Shown here: positions 1 through 9,764 of the stretch, piece after piece
Layout of the letters: each line of letters starts with the position of its first letter
Position numbering within the stretch: the first letter of the stretch is position 1
Assembly: GCF_034263275.1 (NCBI RefSeq)
Contig: NZ_CP139559.1
Location: 4,092,001 to 4,156,000, forward strand
Source: Mucilaginibacter sp. cycad4
GTDB lineage: Bacteria; Bacteroidota; Bacteroidia; Sphingobacteriales; Sphingobacteriaceae
Length of the DNA: 64,000 nucleotides
Direction: 5' to 3'
Translations under genes and position numbers: made by a program
Notes under the pieces: generated by a model
The model's input: the letters and a program-made list of their open reading frames with translations, nothing else
Database searches by the model: none
What the model was told of the DNA's origin: nothing

Positions 1-48
1 TTGTTCGGCCTGTAGTTGAATGAGCCTTTGGTTAAATTCCTGCGTCAT
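1..48 (-). CDS. Start of an unidentified gene, cut by the window edge
   Basis: Only the first 16 codons are present, beginning with ATG at 48-46 and reading MTQEFNQRLIQLQAEQ before the edge. The start lies 11 bases past the stop codon of the sodium:solute symporter on the same strand, so it is probably the next gene of that operon. Sixteen residues are too few to assign a family. Symporters of this kind in glycan loci often neighbour sugar phosphorylases or epimerases, but that is only context, not evidence from this fragment. Confidence 0.55.
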   Translation of the reverse strand, partial: MTQEFNQRLIQLQAEQ

Positions 49-59
49 ATAGTTTTTTA

Positions 60-1892
60 TCAATAGTCCTTTAATTTATTCCACCATGTTTTTTTCAGTA
101 TGGTGATGGTGACCACCAGTATAGCTATGGTAATTATAAGGGATGTTTTTTGTGCCAGTATAAGGTACATGGGCAGTATGGTAAGGCTGCATTGTGTTAT
201 GGTGCCGATAACCACATTGAACATATTAAGCTTAAAGTTTTTGTTAGGCACAAATGAGGGATCGCCCTCCATTACAATTGCCTTAACAGGGCCCCAAAAG
301 CCCCATGGCCTCACGGTTGTATAAAACGACCGCAACACGGTCATATCCGTTGGTGCCGTAGCGTACGAACCGATAACAGAACCTGCGAGCGAAATAATGA
401 ACAACACCGGAAACCAGTACAACAGCTCGACCGAAGGGATAATTAGCGAGAATATCATAGCTGATAAGATCCCCGAAAGCATGCCGTAAAAAAAGCCATT
501 GGCATTAAAGCGCCACCAATGCCATTTAAGCACGTTACTGGCTATGTAACCACCATAAAGCGCCGATACTATCCATTGCAGCACACTGTTCACATCTTTT
601 ACAAAAAAGCCTAAAACCACACCTACGGCTACCACAAAAACCCCTACCAGGTAATTGGCTGTAATTATTTTTTTGGTAGATGCCTTTGGGTTGATGTATT
701 TGAGGTAGATATCATTCACAATGTAAGCCTGCGCCGCATTCATAGTACCGCTAAATGTGCTCATGAAAGCGCCTAACAAACCGGCCAATAGCAAACCCAC
801 CAAACCAACCGGCAAAAAGTTGTTGATCACCGCCGGCAGGATCCGTTCAAAATCGATAGCCCCTCTGGCATCTTTCAAATCCATTTGGTGATAAAAAAGC
901 ACGCCCAGTATGGTTAAACTCACGATAAGCGAATAGCGGATAGGCAGCAGGATGATATTTACAAAGCCACTCATTTTGCTGGCCTCTTCGGGCGAGCGGG
1001 TGGAGAGGATCTTCTGCATATCATAATTAGGTGCAGGCCCGGCAACCGCCGCGAAAAAGCCTTTAAAGGTCATCATCATAAAAAACAGGCCGAACAGCGA
1101 ATAACCATCTTCTTTGATCTTATTATTTACCTCGTTGATGATCCCCGTCCAGCTCAAACCAAGATTTTTACCAAAGAACGGACTGTACCAGCCATCGGGT
1201 ACGTTAAGATGGTTTCCATGCAATTTTCCGGCAGCAATAAAACTGATCCATACACAGGCCACCGTCATGATACCGTATTTAATCATATCGCCCAGTACAA
1301 TACTGTGCATGCCGCCTATAATGGAATAAAACATAGCGAAAAGCGTAAATATGATCCCATATACATGCGGCACATACTGAGGTGCTACATTGAAAGGCAC
1401 ATACGCTTTAACCAAATCCCAGGGGATAAATATTTCAATGAACTTGCCTAAACCAATAAACCCGTAGGCCAAAAAGCCAAAACAACTCAACAGCGCGAAA
1501 GCGATAACCACCACATTTGAGCCGGTTACCCCCGGCCCTGCTTTACCAAAACGGGTTGCCAGCCACTCGGCACCTGTTGCAGCGTTTGAGCGGCGCAGCC
1601 AGCGCGACAGGTACATCATTAAAAACACCTGGTTAAATACCGGCCAAAGCCAGGGGATCCAGATACTTTTCATGCCATAAACAAAGCACAAGCTCACCAT
1701 CCACATGGTGCCGCTGATGTCGAACATATCGGAGGCATCGCTTAAACCCAGCTTATACCAGGGTAAAGATTTGCCGCCAAGCATATAGCTTTCCTTGTTT
1801 TCGCGGGCCTTTTTACGGTACCATAACCCAATAAAAATGGTGCTCAACAGGTATAAAATTATTATGGCAACATCAAGTAAGTGTAACTTCAT
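60..1892 (-). CDS. Sodium:solute symporter (SSS family)
   Basis: A 610-residue inner-membrane protein with about 14 hydrophobic segments. The N-terminus (LLDVAIIILYLLSTIFIGLW) is the first helix of the SSS fold, followed by the loop ESYMLGGKSLPWYKLGLS that resembles the conserved first loop of this family. It should import a small solute, probably a sugar, with Na+. It is the last complete gene of a run on the minus strand that begins with susC/susD-like genes, so a sugar released by the locus is the likely cargo. The gap of about 250 bp to the AraC gene suggests it may have its own promoter. The substrate cannot be read from the sequence. Confidence 0.9.
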   Translation of the reverse strand: MKLHLLDVAIIILYLLSTIFIGLWYRKKARENKESYMLGGKSLPWYKLGLSDASDMFDISGTMWMVSLCFVYGMKSIWIPWLWPVFNQVFLMMYLSRWLRRSNAATGAEWLATRFGKAGPGVTGSNVVVIAFALLSCFGFLAYGFIGLGKFIEIFIPWDLVKAYVPFNVAPQYVPHVYGIIFTLFAMFYSIIGGMHSIVLGDMIKYGIMTVACVWISFIAAGKLHGNHLNVPDGWYSPFFGKNLGLSWTGIINEVNNKIKEDGYSLFGLFFMMMTFKGFFAAVAGPAPNYDMQKILSTRSPEEASKMSGFVNIILLPIRYSLIVSLTILGVLFYHQMDLKDARGAIDFERILPAVINNFLPVGLVGLLLAGLLGAFMSTFSGTMNAAQAYIVNDIYLKYINPKASTKKIITANYLVGVFVVAVGVVLGFFVKDVNSVLQWIVSALYGGYIASNVLKWHWWRFNANGFFYGMLSGILSAMIFSLIIPSVELLYWFPVLFIISLAGSVIGSYATAPTDMTVLRSFYTTVRPWGFWGPVKAIVMEGDPSFVPNKNFKLNMFNVVIGTITQCSLTILPMYLILAQKTSLIITIAILVVTITILKKTWWNKLKDY

Positions 1893-1900
1893 CTTGTCTG

Positions 1901-2013
1901 AATCAGAATTTATAGAATTTTTGAATTAACAGAATTAAAATATTTCAGTACATAAAGGCTGACAGGGATGTGCTTAAGCATTCTGAAAATTCTTAAATTT
2001 TGAAAATTCTGAT
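1901..2013. repeat. A/T-rich imperfect inverted repeat upstream of the symporter
   Basis: The block starting ATCAGAATTTATAGAATTTT near 1902 is mirrored by a block ending AAAATTCTGAT near 2013, with about 40 bases between the arms. Each arm also repeats the motif AGAATT/AATTCT internally. Blocks of this type are common between genes in Bacteroidota. It lies just upstream of the symporter start, so it would be in its promoter or leader region; no function is assigned. Confidence 0.5.
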
Positions 2014-2139
2014 CCTAATTGGCATTACTCAAAAATGAATTTATTATCAGCAATTTTATAATACTTTTTTAACCTTCTATTTAACTTTATCAACAGGCTA
2101 ATACATTTTTAACCAGCCACAAAGCCAAATAAATACCAG

Positions 2140-3018
2140 TTAAATAAACACGCGGTTTCCGGTATAGGTTTCCCTGAACTCCTTGGGGATACACATCTTT
2201 TTACGTTTAAAGATCCTGTTGAAGTTGGAGATATTATTAAACCCGCATTTATAAGCAATTTCGGCCACGGTAGTTGTGGAGTCAATAAGCATCCTGGAAG
2301 CATGGCCAAGCCTGATCTCATTTAAACTATCAATAAAGGTTTTACCCGTGCGCTTTTTGATAAACCTGCTAAATGAGGCTTCGGGCATATTGGCAATTTT
2401 AGCTACTTCGGCAAGGGTAATTTGCTTGTTATAGTTAATATTCATGTGCTCAAATACTTTCTCAATGCGGCGGCTGTTGTAATAAAACTTCTCGTTTGTA
2501 AAGCTCGGGTCCGACAGCATTTTCATATTGCGGGAAATTGACAGGTCATGAAGGATAGATAAAAGCTCCAATACAGAGTCAAAACCACTCTTTTTATCCA
2601 GTTGTACAATCCTGTCCTTAAGTGCATAAATCGTTTCCGGCGAAAAGGAGATCCCTCTCTGCGAACGCTCAAGCATGCTTTTCACAAAACTTAACTGATT
2701 GCGCTTCAGAAATTTTTCATCAAACAGGTCCTTATGAAACTGAATAGTAACCTCGGTTATATCCTCGCTCTGGCATTGGTGCGTAAACCAGGCATGGTAT
2801 AAGTTTGGCCCAATAAGCGCAAGCTCCACTTCTTCAATAACCTCAATATGGCCACCCACTACCCTTTTGGCCCCTTTGGCATTGATAATTAAATTAAGCT
2901 CATATTCATCATGATAATGAAGCGGAAAGTCAAATTTCTTTTTAACCCTCGAAAAAATAGTAAAACAATCACTTGGCGTTAGCGGAGTTATCTCTCGCAT
3001 TACATTACTTGTCATCAT
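2140..3018 (-). CDS. AraC-family transcriptional regulator
   Basis: A 292-residue regulator. The N-terminal half has cupin-like character (FPLHYHDEYELNLII, residues about 32-46, typical of sugar-sensing AraC proteins). The C-terminal 100 residues hold the double helix-turn-helix: ITLAEVAKIANMPEASFSRF for the first motif, and TTTVAEIAYKCGFNNISNFN for the second, with a standard spacing. It sits between the glycan-binding genes and the symporter on the same strand, so it probably controls the symporter and the gene beyond, responding to an internal sugar. It acts alongside the hybrid two-component regulator further upstream, which is a second, periplasm-sensing layer. Confidence 0.9.
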   Translation of the reverse strand: MMTSNVMREITPLTPSDCFTIFSRVKKKFDFPLHYHDEYELNLIINAKGAKRVVGGHIEVIEEVELALIGPNLYHAWFTHQCQSEDITEVTIQFHKDLFDEKFLKRNQLSFVKSMLERSQRGISFSPETIYALKDRIVQLDKKSGFDSVLELLSILHDLSISRNMKMLSDPSFTNEKFYYNSRRIEKVFEHMNINYNKQITLAEVAKIANMPEASFSRFIKKRTGKTFIDSLNEIRLGHASRMLIDSTTTVAEIAYKCGFNNISNFNRIFKRKKMCIPKEFRETYTGNRVFI

Positions 3019-3101
3019 AAAATCCCACTAAAAAATTTGCTAATTGATGATACTAATTTAACTTTTTTATACTTACAAAATGTCAATCACACAATTAAAT
3101 A

Positions 3102-3644
3102 TTAATTTTTTGTTACCCCATCGTTCATTATCACCTTCACGGCAACATCGTCAATTAGGAATGTGCCTGTAGCGTTGGCCATTGCCAAAAGCAATTTAAA
3201 GCGTACGGCGCCGGCAGGTATCAAAACCTCTTTTGAAGCCAGCTCCCAGGAATGATCGCCGGTTAGTGTAATTATGTTCAAGCCTTCGCCCGCCTTCTTA
3301 TCCGCTTTATCTAAAAACTCGACACTGAAAACCGCGCCGTTCCATTCATCTTTGCCTTTTACTACGTTAATAGTTTTAAGCCATGCGCTAAACTCAAGCT
3401 TGCCTGCTTTTTTTGGGATGGAAACCAACTGATCGATGCCCAGCCAGGCAGAAGCATCGGCAGAGATAATAGCACAACTGCTTTTACCCGTTTTTACATC
3501 CCAGGGGGTAAGTTTGGCCGCACCGGCATTCCAGCCATAGGTATCATCTTCAAATCCGCCATTTTCAACAAGATTTTTTTGTGCCCGGGCATGAAGCATC
3601 GAGAGCGCAAAAACTACGGTTAATAATGTTTTGAACATTTTCAT
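3102..3644 (-). CDS. Small secreted protein with carbohydrate-binding-module-like fold
   Basis: A 180-residue protein with a signal peptide (MKMFKTLLTVVFALSMLHARAQ, cleavage after AQ). The mature part, NLVENGGFEDDTYGWNAG, then a Trp-containing stretch and the end LIDDVAVKV, is the usual skeleton of CBM4/9-like jelly-roll domains, where the opening NGGFE and the closing IDDV motifs recur. No catalytic domain is present, so it is a binding protein at most. It lies 76 bases after the TIG-domain lipoprotein and belongs to the same locus. Family assignment is from motif style and not from an alignment. Confidence 0.7.
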   Translation of the reverse strand: MKMFKTLLTVVFALSMLHARAQKNLVENGGFEDDTYGWNAGAAKLTPWDVKTGKSSCAIISADASAWLGIDQLVSIPKKAGKLEFSAWLKTINVVKGKDEWNGAVFSVEFLDKADKKAGEGLNIITLTGDHSWELASKEVLIPAGAVRFKLLLAMANATGTFLIDDVAVKVIMNDGVTKN

Positions 3645-3720
3645 ATCAACACAAATAAGTAATCAAAAAATACCGCCACCGGCCCATTTTACCGGTTACC
3701 GGTGACGGGGTATTTAATAT

Positions 3721-4923
3721 CTATTGTATCAGGCCAACATCATCTAAATAAAACAATGTAGCGGTGCCGCTAAACTCCTGGAAAATAATGGAGTTGATAG
3801 TTTTTGGCGCAGTTGCCCCTGTGTTAACAAAAGCAGTTAGCGGGATATTGAAGTTTGTCCACGCTCCTTCTTTCAATACAATTGCTACTGCATTGTTAAA
3901 GTTATAATCAAGCACAATGTGGATCACTTTATTATCAGAGCCCTTACCTCCATAAACCGACATCTTAAAGCTTTTTGCAGCAATATTGCCCGGAGCCTGG
4001 AAAACATACCCGTCATAACCACCGGCATACTGCACCTTTATTGATGACGTTCCCCTTACCACCGGCGAGGTATTGCCATTATCGGGCGAGTTACTCCAGC
4101 CGTAGTTTGACCATCCATTTTTAAAGCCATCTTCATAAATAGCCTGCGAAAACCCAAAAGGATAAAGCCCAAACGTGGCGCTGTTATTATTAGGGATACT
4201 CAGGTTGATACCGTTTGATGCAATTGGGCCTTTGGCCGTACCACCACCCAGCGTTGCAGTTGTGGTTATTGAAAGGTCGCCCGGACCTGTTAGGCCGGCC
4301 GGTACTTTGGCAACTATTTTGGTTGATGTTTTAGAAACAATTTCGGCGCTGGTTGTACCAATTTTTACGCTGCTTAAGCCATCAAAGGTAGTACCTGTTA
4401 TGGTGATCAGGTCACCAGCGTTGCCGGCCATGTGATCAACATCCGTAATACCCGGGAACGGCTGCTCAATAACAAAATCGTAGCTTATCTGCCCGTAGCT
4501 GGTTACCAGTTTCAGCTTATTGCTTGTTGTTGATCCGCTGAACGGCACCGTTTCAGGAATACTGAAAATAATGCTGTTATCGGTAGCCAGCGCTATGTTG
4601 AAATATATCTCGGTATCGTTAATATAAATGTGCTTTGTGGTACCGAGGTTTTTGCCGATGATAGCATACAAGGTATAAATCTTCCCTGAATTTGTGGTCG
4701 AGTCGAACGGCATCGGCCTCACTTCCGGATAGGTTATTGACGAATCGAGATTAATAGGGTGATTAATTAATACACTATCATTCTTGGTAAGCGTACGCAC
4801 CTTGGTTATCACCGGAGCGCCGGTTCCATAATTGTTCTTATCCTTTTTACAGGCATTGAAACCCACCATCACCAATATTGATAAGGTGAACCAAAGACTT
4901 AAAGGTTTAAATATCTTTTTCAT
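3721..4923 (-). CDS. Surface glycan-binding lipoprotein with IPT/TIG domains
   Basis: A 400-residue lipoprotein. The signal ends in the lipobox GFNAC with Cys25, followed by KKDKNN, typical for surface export in Bacteroidota. Residues about 35-245 hold two Ig-like TIG repeats (for example GNAGDLITITGTTFDGLSSV). The C-terminal 150 residues form a galactose-binding-like domain (NGWSNYGWSNSPDNGN ... FYLDDVGLIQ). The gene is 18 bases after the SusD-like gene, the normal place for the locus-specific glycan-binding protein that presents the polysaccharide to the SusCD complex. Function is inferred from domains and position. Confidence 0.85.
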   Translation of the reverse strand: MKKIFKPLSLWFTLSILVMVGFNACKKDKNNYGTGAPVITKVRTLTKNDSVLINHPINLDSSITYPEVRPMPFDSTTNSGKIYTLYAIIGKNLGTTKHIYINDTEIYFNIALATDNSIIFSIPETVPFSGSTTSNKLKLVTSYGQISYDFVIEQPFPGITDVDHMAGNAGDLITITGTTFDGLSSVKIGTTSAEIVSKTSTKIVAKVPAGLTGPGDLSITTTATLGGGTAKGPIASNGINLSIPNNNSATFGLYPFGFSQAIYEDGFKNGWSNYGWSNSPDNGNTSPVVRGTSSIKVQYAGGYDGYVFQAPGNIAAKSFKMSVYGGKGSDNKVIHIVLDYNFNNAVAIVLKEGAWTNFNIPLTAFVNTGATAPKTINSIIFQEFSGTATLFYLDDVGLIQ

Positions 4924-4941
4924 TTTTCTGATCGGTTTAAA

Positions 4942-6579
4942 TTATTTGAAAACATAAGGAACCGGCGGATCTAATAATTTAGGATCGGTAGCGGTTTCAA
5001 CCTGTGGAATAGGGAAATTAAAAAAGGCATCTTTAGCCGTTTTTTTATCGCTATATACCTGTGGAGGGGTATCATTGCTGTAAGTACCTCTTTCCTGGTT
5101 AGCTATAACAGCCAGGGCTTTAGGGTGCTTAACATTCAGAATGCCCTGCCAGCCATCCATACGCTCCAAATCAAACCAATAATCGCCTTCAATGGCCAGC
5201 TCAATACGGCGTTCATGAAACATATCGGTTTTAGTAAAAGACGTTACAGGCGCCAAACCGGCACGGTTACGCACCATGTTGTAATACTTTAAAGCCGAAA
5301 CATCGGTTGTACTATTATTGGCGCCCAAAATGGCTTCGGCAGCTATAAGCAATACCTCGGCGTAACGCATCATATAAGTACAGTTAGCTGCTGATTGCGC
5401 CGCGCCTATACCGCCGTTATCAGCAGGGGTACCAACCACATATTTTTTGATGCCTGCTTTTGTGCCCTGCGAGTTAACATTGGCAGGTACAGTAAAGCCA
5501 CCACCGGCCTGGTTTATTTCGGGATAAAAATCACCGGCTTTCATAATAGTGCCATGCAAACGGGTATCACCGGGCTCATAGGCATTTTGCAGATCAATTG
5601 TGGGGCCTAAAACAGAATAACCATCACCGGTACCAGTAACACCTGCAATAGCAAACGAAGCCTGTTGCGGGTTGCCATGCCCGTAAGCTGCACCACCGGC
5701 CCATTGCAAAGCAATCACCGATTCTTCATTGTTGTTATTTACTGTTTTAAACAGGTCATTATAATTTTTACCATCAATAAGGCCCGTGTAGCCATATTTA
5801 GCTATTTGATCATTAGTGATGTTACCACGATAAAGCTTAAACTCGCCACTGTTGATCACCTTCTCGGCTTCGGCGCGGGCATTGGTATAATCGTCCATGT
5901 ACAGGTAAACCTTTGCCAGCAAGGCCGATGCCGAGCCGCTTGAAACATGTCCCTGTGCAATTGAGGCACCGGCCCTGATTTTGGGCGTACAGTTAGCTTC
6001 GGCAAATTTCAGATCGTTAATGATAAACTTATAGATATCAGTAACCGGATTGGTATTTACCTGGAAGTTATTTACAAAATCGACACTATTTTCAATAATG
6101 GGCACATTGCCCCAGATACGCACAATGTGGAAATAAGCCAAAGCACGCATCAGGTGTGCTTCGCCCAGTGCATTGTTAAGCACCGCCTTATCAACCGATG
6201 ACGAAGCTTTTACAGGCAGGTTGTTAATTAACGCGTTTGACTGCGCCACAACCGTGAACAGTGAATTCCAGGCATCGGCAATACGGGGGTTAATATCCGT
6301 AAGCGAAAAGTTGAACAAACTGATCACATCATCAGAGTAGGTGCGCCCGTTACCGCCGGCCAGTTCTGTTATAGCCCAGCCCGATTTGGCAACCCAGTTA
6401 AACCATGGCGAGTTATACAGCGCGTTTGTACTCGCTGTTACCTGGTCATTAGTTTGGTAAAAGTTATCAACCGTGATCGCATCTTCGGGTGGCCGGTTAA
6501 AGAAATCTTTTTTGCAGCCGGTTGTTGCAACCAGGCTGACTGCCATAACACACACTAAATATTTTATATATTTTTTCAT
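4942..6579 (-). CDS. SusD/RagB-family nutrient-binding outer membrane lipoprotein
   Basis: A 545-residue protein with lipobox ATTGC (Cys22) and the SusD hallmark FFNRPPEDAITVDNFYQTND just after it. Helical TPR-like segments follow (NALGEAHLMRALAYFHIVRI, ASALLAKVYLYMDDYTNARA), and the C-terminus has RRIELAIEGDYWFDLERM, a strongly conserved SusD motif. It forms the lid of the SusCD importer and binds oligosaccharide at the cell surface. It starts 20 bases after the susC-like stop, so the two are co-transcribed and made in a matched pair. Confidence 0.95.
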   Translation of the reverse strand: MKKYIKYLVCVMAVSLVATTGCKKDFFNRPPEDAITVDNFYQTNDQVTASTNALYNSPWFNWVAKSGWAITELAGGNGRTYSDDVISLFNFSLTDINPRIADAWNSLFTVVAQSNALINNLPVKASSSVDKAVLNNALGEAHLMRALAYFHIVRIWGNVPIIENSVDFVNNFQVNTNPVTDIYKFIINDLKFAEANCTPKIRAGASIAQGHVSSGSASALLAKVYLYMDDYTNARAEAEKVINSGEFKLYRGNITNDQIAKYGYTGLIDGKNYNDLFKTVNNNNEESVIALQWAGGAAYGHGNPQQASFAIAGVTGTGDGYSVLGPTIDLQNAYEPGDTRLHGTIMKAGDFYPEINQAGGGFTVPANVNSQGTKAGIKKYVVGTPADNGGIGAAQSAANCTYMMRYAEVLLIAAEAILGANNSTTDVSALKYYNMVRNRAGLAPVTSFTKTDMFHERRIELAIEGDYWFDLERMDGWQGILNVKHPKALAVIANQERGTYSNDTPPQVYSDKKTAKDAFFNFPIPQVETATDPKLLDPPVPYVFK

Positions 6580-6599
6580 AATAAATCTCTTTATATCAG

Positions 6600-9500
6600 T
6601 TAAAATTCGGCGTTCAAACCAAAGGTTATTGTTCGTGGCGAAGGGTACCTGCCAAAATCAATATTGGTTAAAAACACATTCTGATTCATGGAACCTATTT
6701 CAGGGTCAAGTCCTTTGTATTTGGTAAACGTGTACAGGTTTTGACCGCTTGCGTATACCTTAAGCCTGGTTAGCTTAACTTTATGCAGCCATCCTGGAGG
6801 CAGGTTCCAGCCAAGGATCACATTTTGAACGCGCAGGTATGACCCGCTTTCCAAAAACCTGTCGGATGTGAACAGGTTAGGATTATCCAACCCGCCCCTT
6901 GGTGCCGGTATTTTGGATGTTGGGTTGGCCGGAGTCCAGTAGTTTGCTGCCGAAGCCAACTGGTTTACGTATAAGCCCGACAAACCTGAAATGGTATAAT
7001 TAAGCGCGTTCATGATCTTAGCGCCGTACGAACCATTCAGAAAAATATTCAGATCGATAGATTTGTAAGAAAAACTGTTTGTGATACCGTAGGTAAACTT
7101 AGGGTTAGGATTACCAAGATAAGTTTGATCTTTTTGATCGATCACCCCATCGTTGTTCAGATCCTTATACCTGATATCGCCATACCATGTACCTGATTTT
7201 GCTACCGCGTTACCAAATTGTGGCTTTGAGTTACGTAACTCTGCCTCGGTGGTGAACAATCCATCGGTAACATAACCATAAAACTCACCTACCGAGTGCC
7301 CGACTTCGGTACGGGTAATACCTCTTGTTAAAAAGCCGTTGGTAATGTTGCCGGATATAAATGGCGTTCCGTTAGCCAATGACAGCACCTTGTTTTTATA
7401 GTGCGAAAAGATGAGCGTGGTATTCCATCTGAAATTAGTGCCGGTTATGTTACGGCTGTTAATGGTAAACTCAAATCCTTTATTACTTAACTTACCACCA
7501 TTAATATAAGGAGGATTAACACCGCCAAGGTATGAACCGGCTGCGCCTTCGCCAACCAGGAAGGCCGGCAGTGCTGCCTGGAACAGGAATTTTTCGGATG
7601 TTTTATTAAAATAATCAAAAGTGGCATCTATCCGGTTGCCAAACAGGGTAAAATCAACTCCTGCATTGCTTTGTATGGCGGTTTCCCAGGTAAGGTTAGG
7701 ATTGGCTATTTTATCAAGCAAAAACCCCGTGCCAAAGCCTGTAACTGAAGGCTTTAATGCCGAGCCATATAAATAATTGGGGATTCCCTGGTTACCAACC
7801 TGTCCATAGCCAAGCCGGATCTTGATATTATCGGCAAATGTTTTTACGCCGGCCATAAACGGCTCTTCAGATAAACGCCATGACAAGGCTACCGAAGGAA
7901 AATAACCGGTTTGTTTACCCGACACGAACTTTGATGACTGATCGGAACGGAATGTTGCCGTTAAACTATACCTGTTATTGTAAGTGTAGTTAACACGTGA
8001 AATAAACGATTGCAGGGCCTGGCTGCCCAGGTACTCGTCAACACGGGCCGATTTGGCATCGCCCAGGTTAAGTGTTTTCAGATCATTACTGTAAAAGTTC
8101 TGCACATAATCGGTAATACCGTTCCACATTGCGTAGTTTAACTCATAACCTAAAGTTGCATTGATAACATGTTTTTGGGCAATGGTACGATTAAAAGACG
8201 CCACCTCTTTCCATGTCCAGTAGTGCGAGTTACTCCAGTATTCGGTCAAATTAGCCGTTTTGTTTTCGTAATCACCGTATTTAAAAGTTGGATTAAATTG
8301 CAACGCTTTTGACCAGTCAAAACCACCGTTAAGCTCCGAACGAAAGGTAATATCACGGGTGATCCGCAAATCGGCATAAATACTTCCGTTTACATTGCTC
8401 CGCACCAGGTTGTTGGTAAGTAAAGAAGCCTGGGCAACAGCATTTGGTGTGCCACTATAGCCATTGGCATTAGGGCCAGTACTTACCGCCCCGGCAAACG
8501 AGCCATCTGGGTTTCTTACTGCAATATCGGGGGCACTTAACAGCGCAGTATAAATAATACCGTTATTATCGCTTAAACCACGGTCTTCTTCATTACGGGT
8601 ACCGCCGATAGACATACCGTACTTTAAGAAGCTTTTTACCTGCGAGTTAACATTCGACCTGATGGAGTAGCGTTTAAAACGGCTTCCGATAATGGTACCA
8701 TCCTGTTTATAGTAGCCATTTGAAATATAATAGTCGGTACCTTCTTTACCGCCCGATATGGAAAGCTGATGGCTTTGCATGGGAGCAGTTCTGAAAACCT
8801 CATCCTGCCAGTTGGTCCCTTTTCCGAGCAAATCGGGGTTAGCAAAATCAGGGCGCCGGGTAACCTGTACGTTATCAGCCAGCTCATTTTGTAATTTAGC
8901 ATACTGCGGTAGGTTCATCATTTTCAAAAACTTGCCCTGCTGCTGTATACCATAGTAACCATCATACCCTATACGTGCGCTGCCATTTTTACCACGTTTG
9001 GTGGTAACTATAATTACACCATTTGATGCCCTTGAACCATAAATGGCCGTGGCCGATGCATCTTTCAATACATCAATTGATTCAATATCGCTCGGGTTGA
9101 TCAGCGACAAGGGGCTCACCCCAACCTCATCGTTATTACCCAGCGCAACTGACTTGCCGCTTGTACTGCGGTTCAAAGCATCGCCGGATATCGCTACCCC
9201 ATCAATAACATATAAAGGCTCGTTTGATCCGGATAGTGAAGTGATACCCCTGATATGCACGGAGGTTTGGCTGCCCGGCGCACCAGAGTTTTGAGTTATG
9301 GTTACACCCGAAACACGCCCTTGCAGCATTTGGTCAAGGCTGGCCTGTGGCACATTGGCTATATCGGCAGCTTTTACTGATGATATGGCACCGTTAACAT
9401 CCTGTCTCTTTTGCGACCCGTACCCGATAGCTACCACATTAACATCGGTGAGCGCGGTAGTTGTTGATTTAAGGGTGATAGTGAATGTTGTTTTGTTGCC

Positions 9501-9764
9501 TATGGCTGCTTCTTGTTTTTCGGCACCTATAAAGGTAAAAACAAGTGTTTTGGCGTTGGCCGGTAAGGTTAGCCTGAATTTACCGTCAACAGCAGTAATA
9601 ACAGCAGTTTTGCTGTCCTTAACGGCAACTGTAACGCCTGGCAGGGTAACGCCTTTTTCGTCTGAAACCGTTCCCTGCACCACCGTTCCCTGGCTTTGTG
9701 CCATCCCCCGGACGCACATAAACATTAAGGAGAACAGGAAGGCTATTCGTAGAATTTTTCCCAT
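6600..9764 (-). CDS. SusC/RagA-family TonB-dependent outer membrane transporter
   Basis: A 1054-residue porin. After a signal peptide (ending GMAQS) comes a carboxypeptidase-D-like domain (about 27-105, GTVSDEKGVTLPGVTVAVKD), then the plug with the SusC signatures LDQMLQGRVSGVTITQNSGA and LYVIDGVAI, and SATAIYGSRASNGVIIVTTK at about 240-260. The rest is a 22-strand barrel ending in RTITFGLNAEF, with the usual terminal aromatic. It takes up oligosaccharides using TonB energy, working with the SusD-like lid encoded next. It is the first gene of the transport operon and lies downstream of the hybrid regulator that most likely controls it. Confidence 0.95.
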   Translation of the reverse strand: MGKILRIAFLFSLMFMCVRGMAQSQGTVVQGTVSDEKGVTLPGVTVAVKDSKTAVITAVDGKFRLTLPANAKTLVFTFIGAEKQEAAIGNKTTFTITLKSTTTALTDVNVVAIGYGSQKRQDVNGAISSVKAADIANVPQASLDQMLQGRVSGVTITQNSGAPGSQTSVHIRGITSLSGSNEPLYVIDGVAISGDALNRSTSGKSVALGNNDEVGVSPLSLINPSDIESIDVLKDASATAIYGSRASNGVIIVTTKRGKNGSARIGYDGYYGIQQQGKFLKMMNLPQYAKLQNELADNVQVTRRPDFANPDLLGKGTNWQDEVFRTAPMQSHQLSISGGKEGTDYYISNGYYKQDGTIIGSRFKRYSIRSNVNSQVKSFLKYGMSIGGTRNEEDRGLSDNNGIIYTALLSAPDIAVRNPDGSFAGAVSTGPNANGYSGTPNAVAQASLLTNNLVRSNVNGSIYADLRITRDITFRSELNGGFDWSKALQFNPTFKYGDYENKTANLTEYWSNSHYWTWKEVASFNRTIAQKHVINATLGYELNYAMWNGITDYVQNFYSNDLKTLNLGDAKSARVDEYLGSQALQSFISRVNYTYNNRYSLTATFRSDQSSKFVSGKQTGYFPSVALSWRLSEEPFMAGVKTFADNIKIRLGYGQVGNQGIPNYLYGSALKPSVTGFGTGFLLDKIANPNLTWETAIQSNAGVDFTLFGNRIDATFDYFNKTSEKFLFQAALPAFLVGEGAAGSYLGGVNPPYINGGKLSNKGFEFTINSRNITGTNFRWNTTLIFSHYKNKVLSLANGTPFISGNITNGFLTRGITRTEVGHSVGEFYGYVTDGLFTTEAELRNSKPQFGNAVAKSGTWYGDIRYKDLNNDGVIDQKDQTYLGNPNPKFTYGITNSFSYKSIDLNIFLNGSYGAKIMNALNYTISGLSGLYVNQLASAANYWTPANPTSKIPAPRGGLDNPNLFTSDRFLESGSYLRVQNVILGWNLPPGWLHKVKLTRLKVYASGQNLYTFTKYKGLDPEIGSMNQNVFLTNIDFGRYPSPRTITFGLNAEF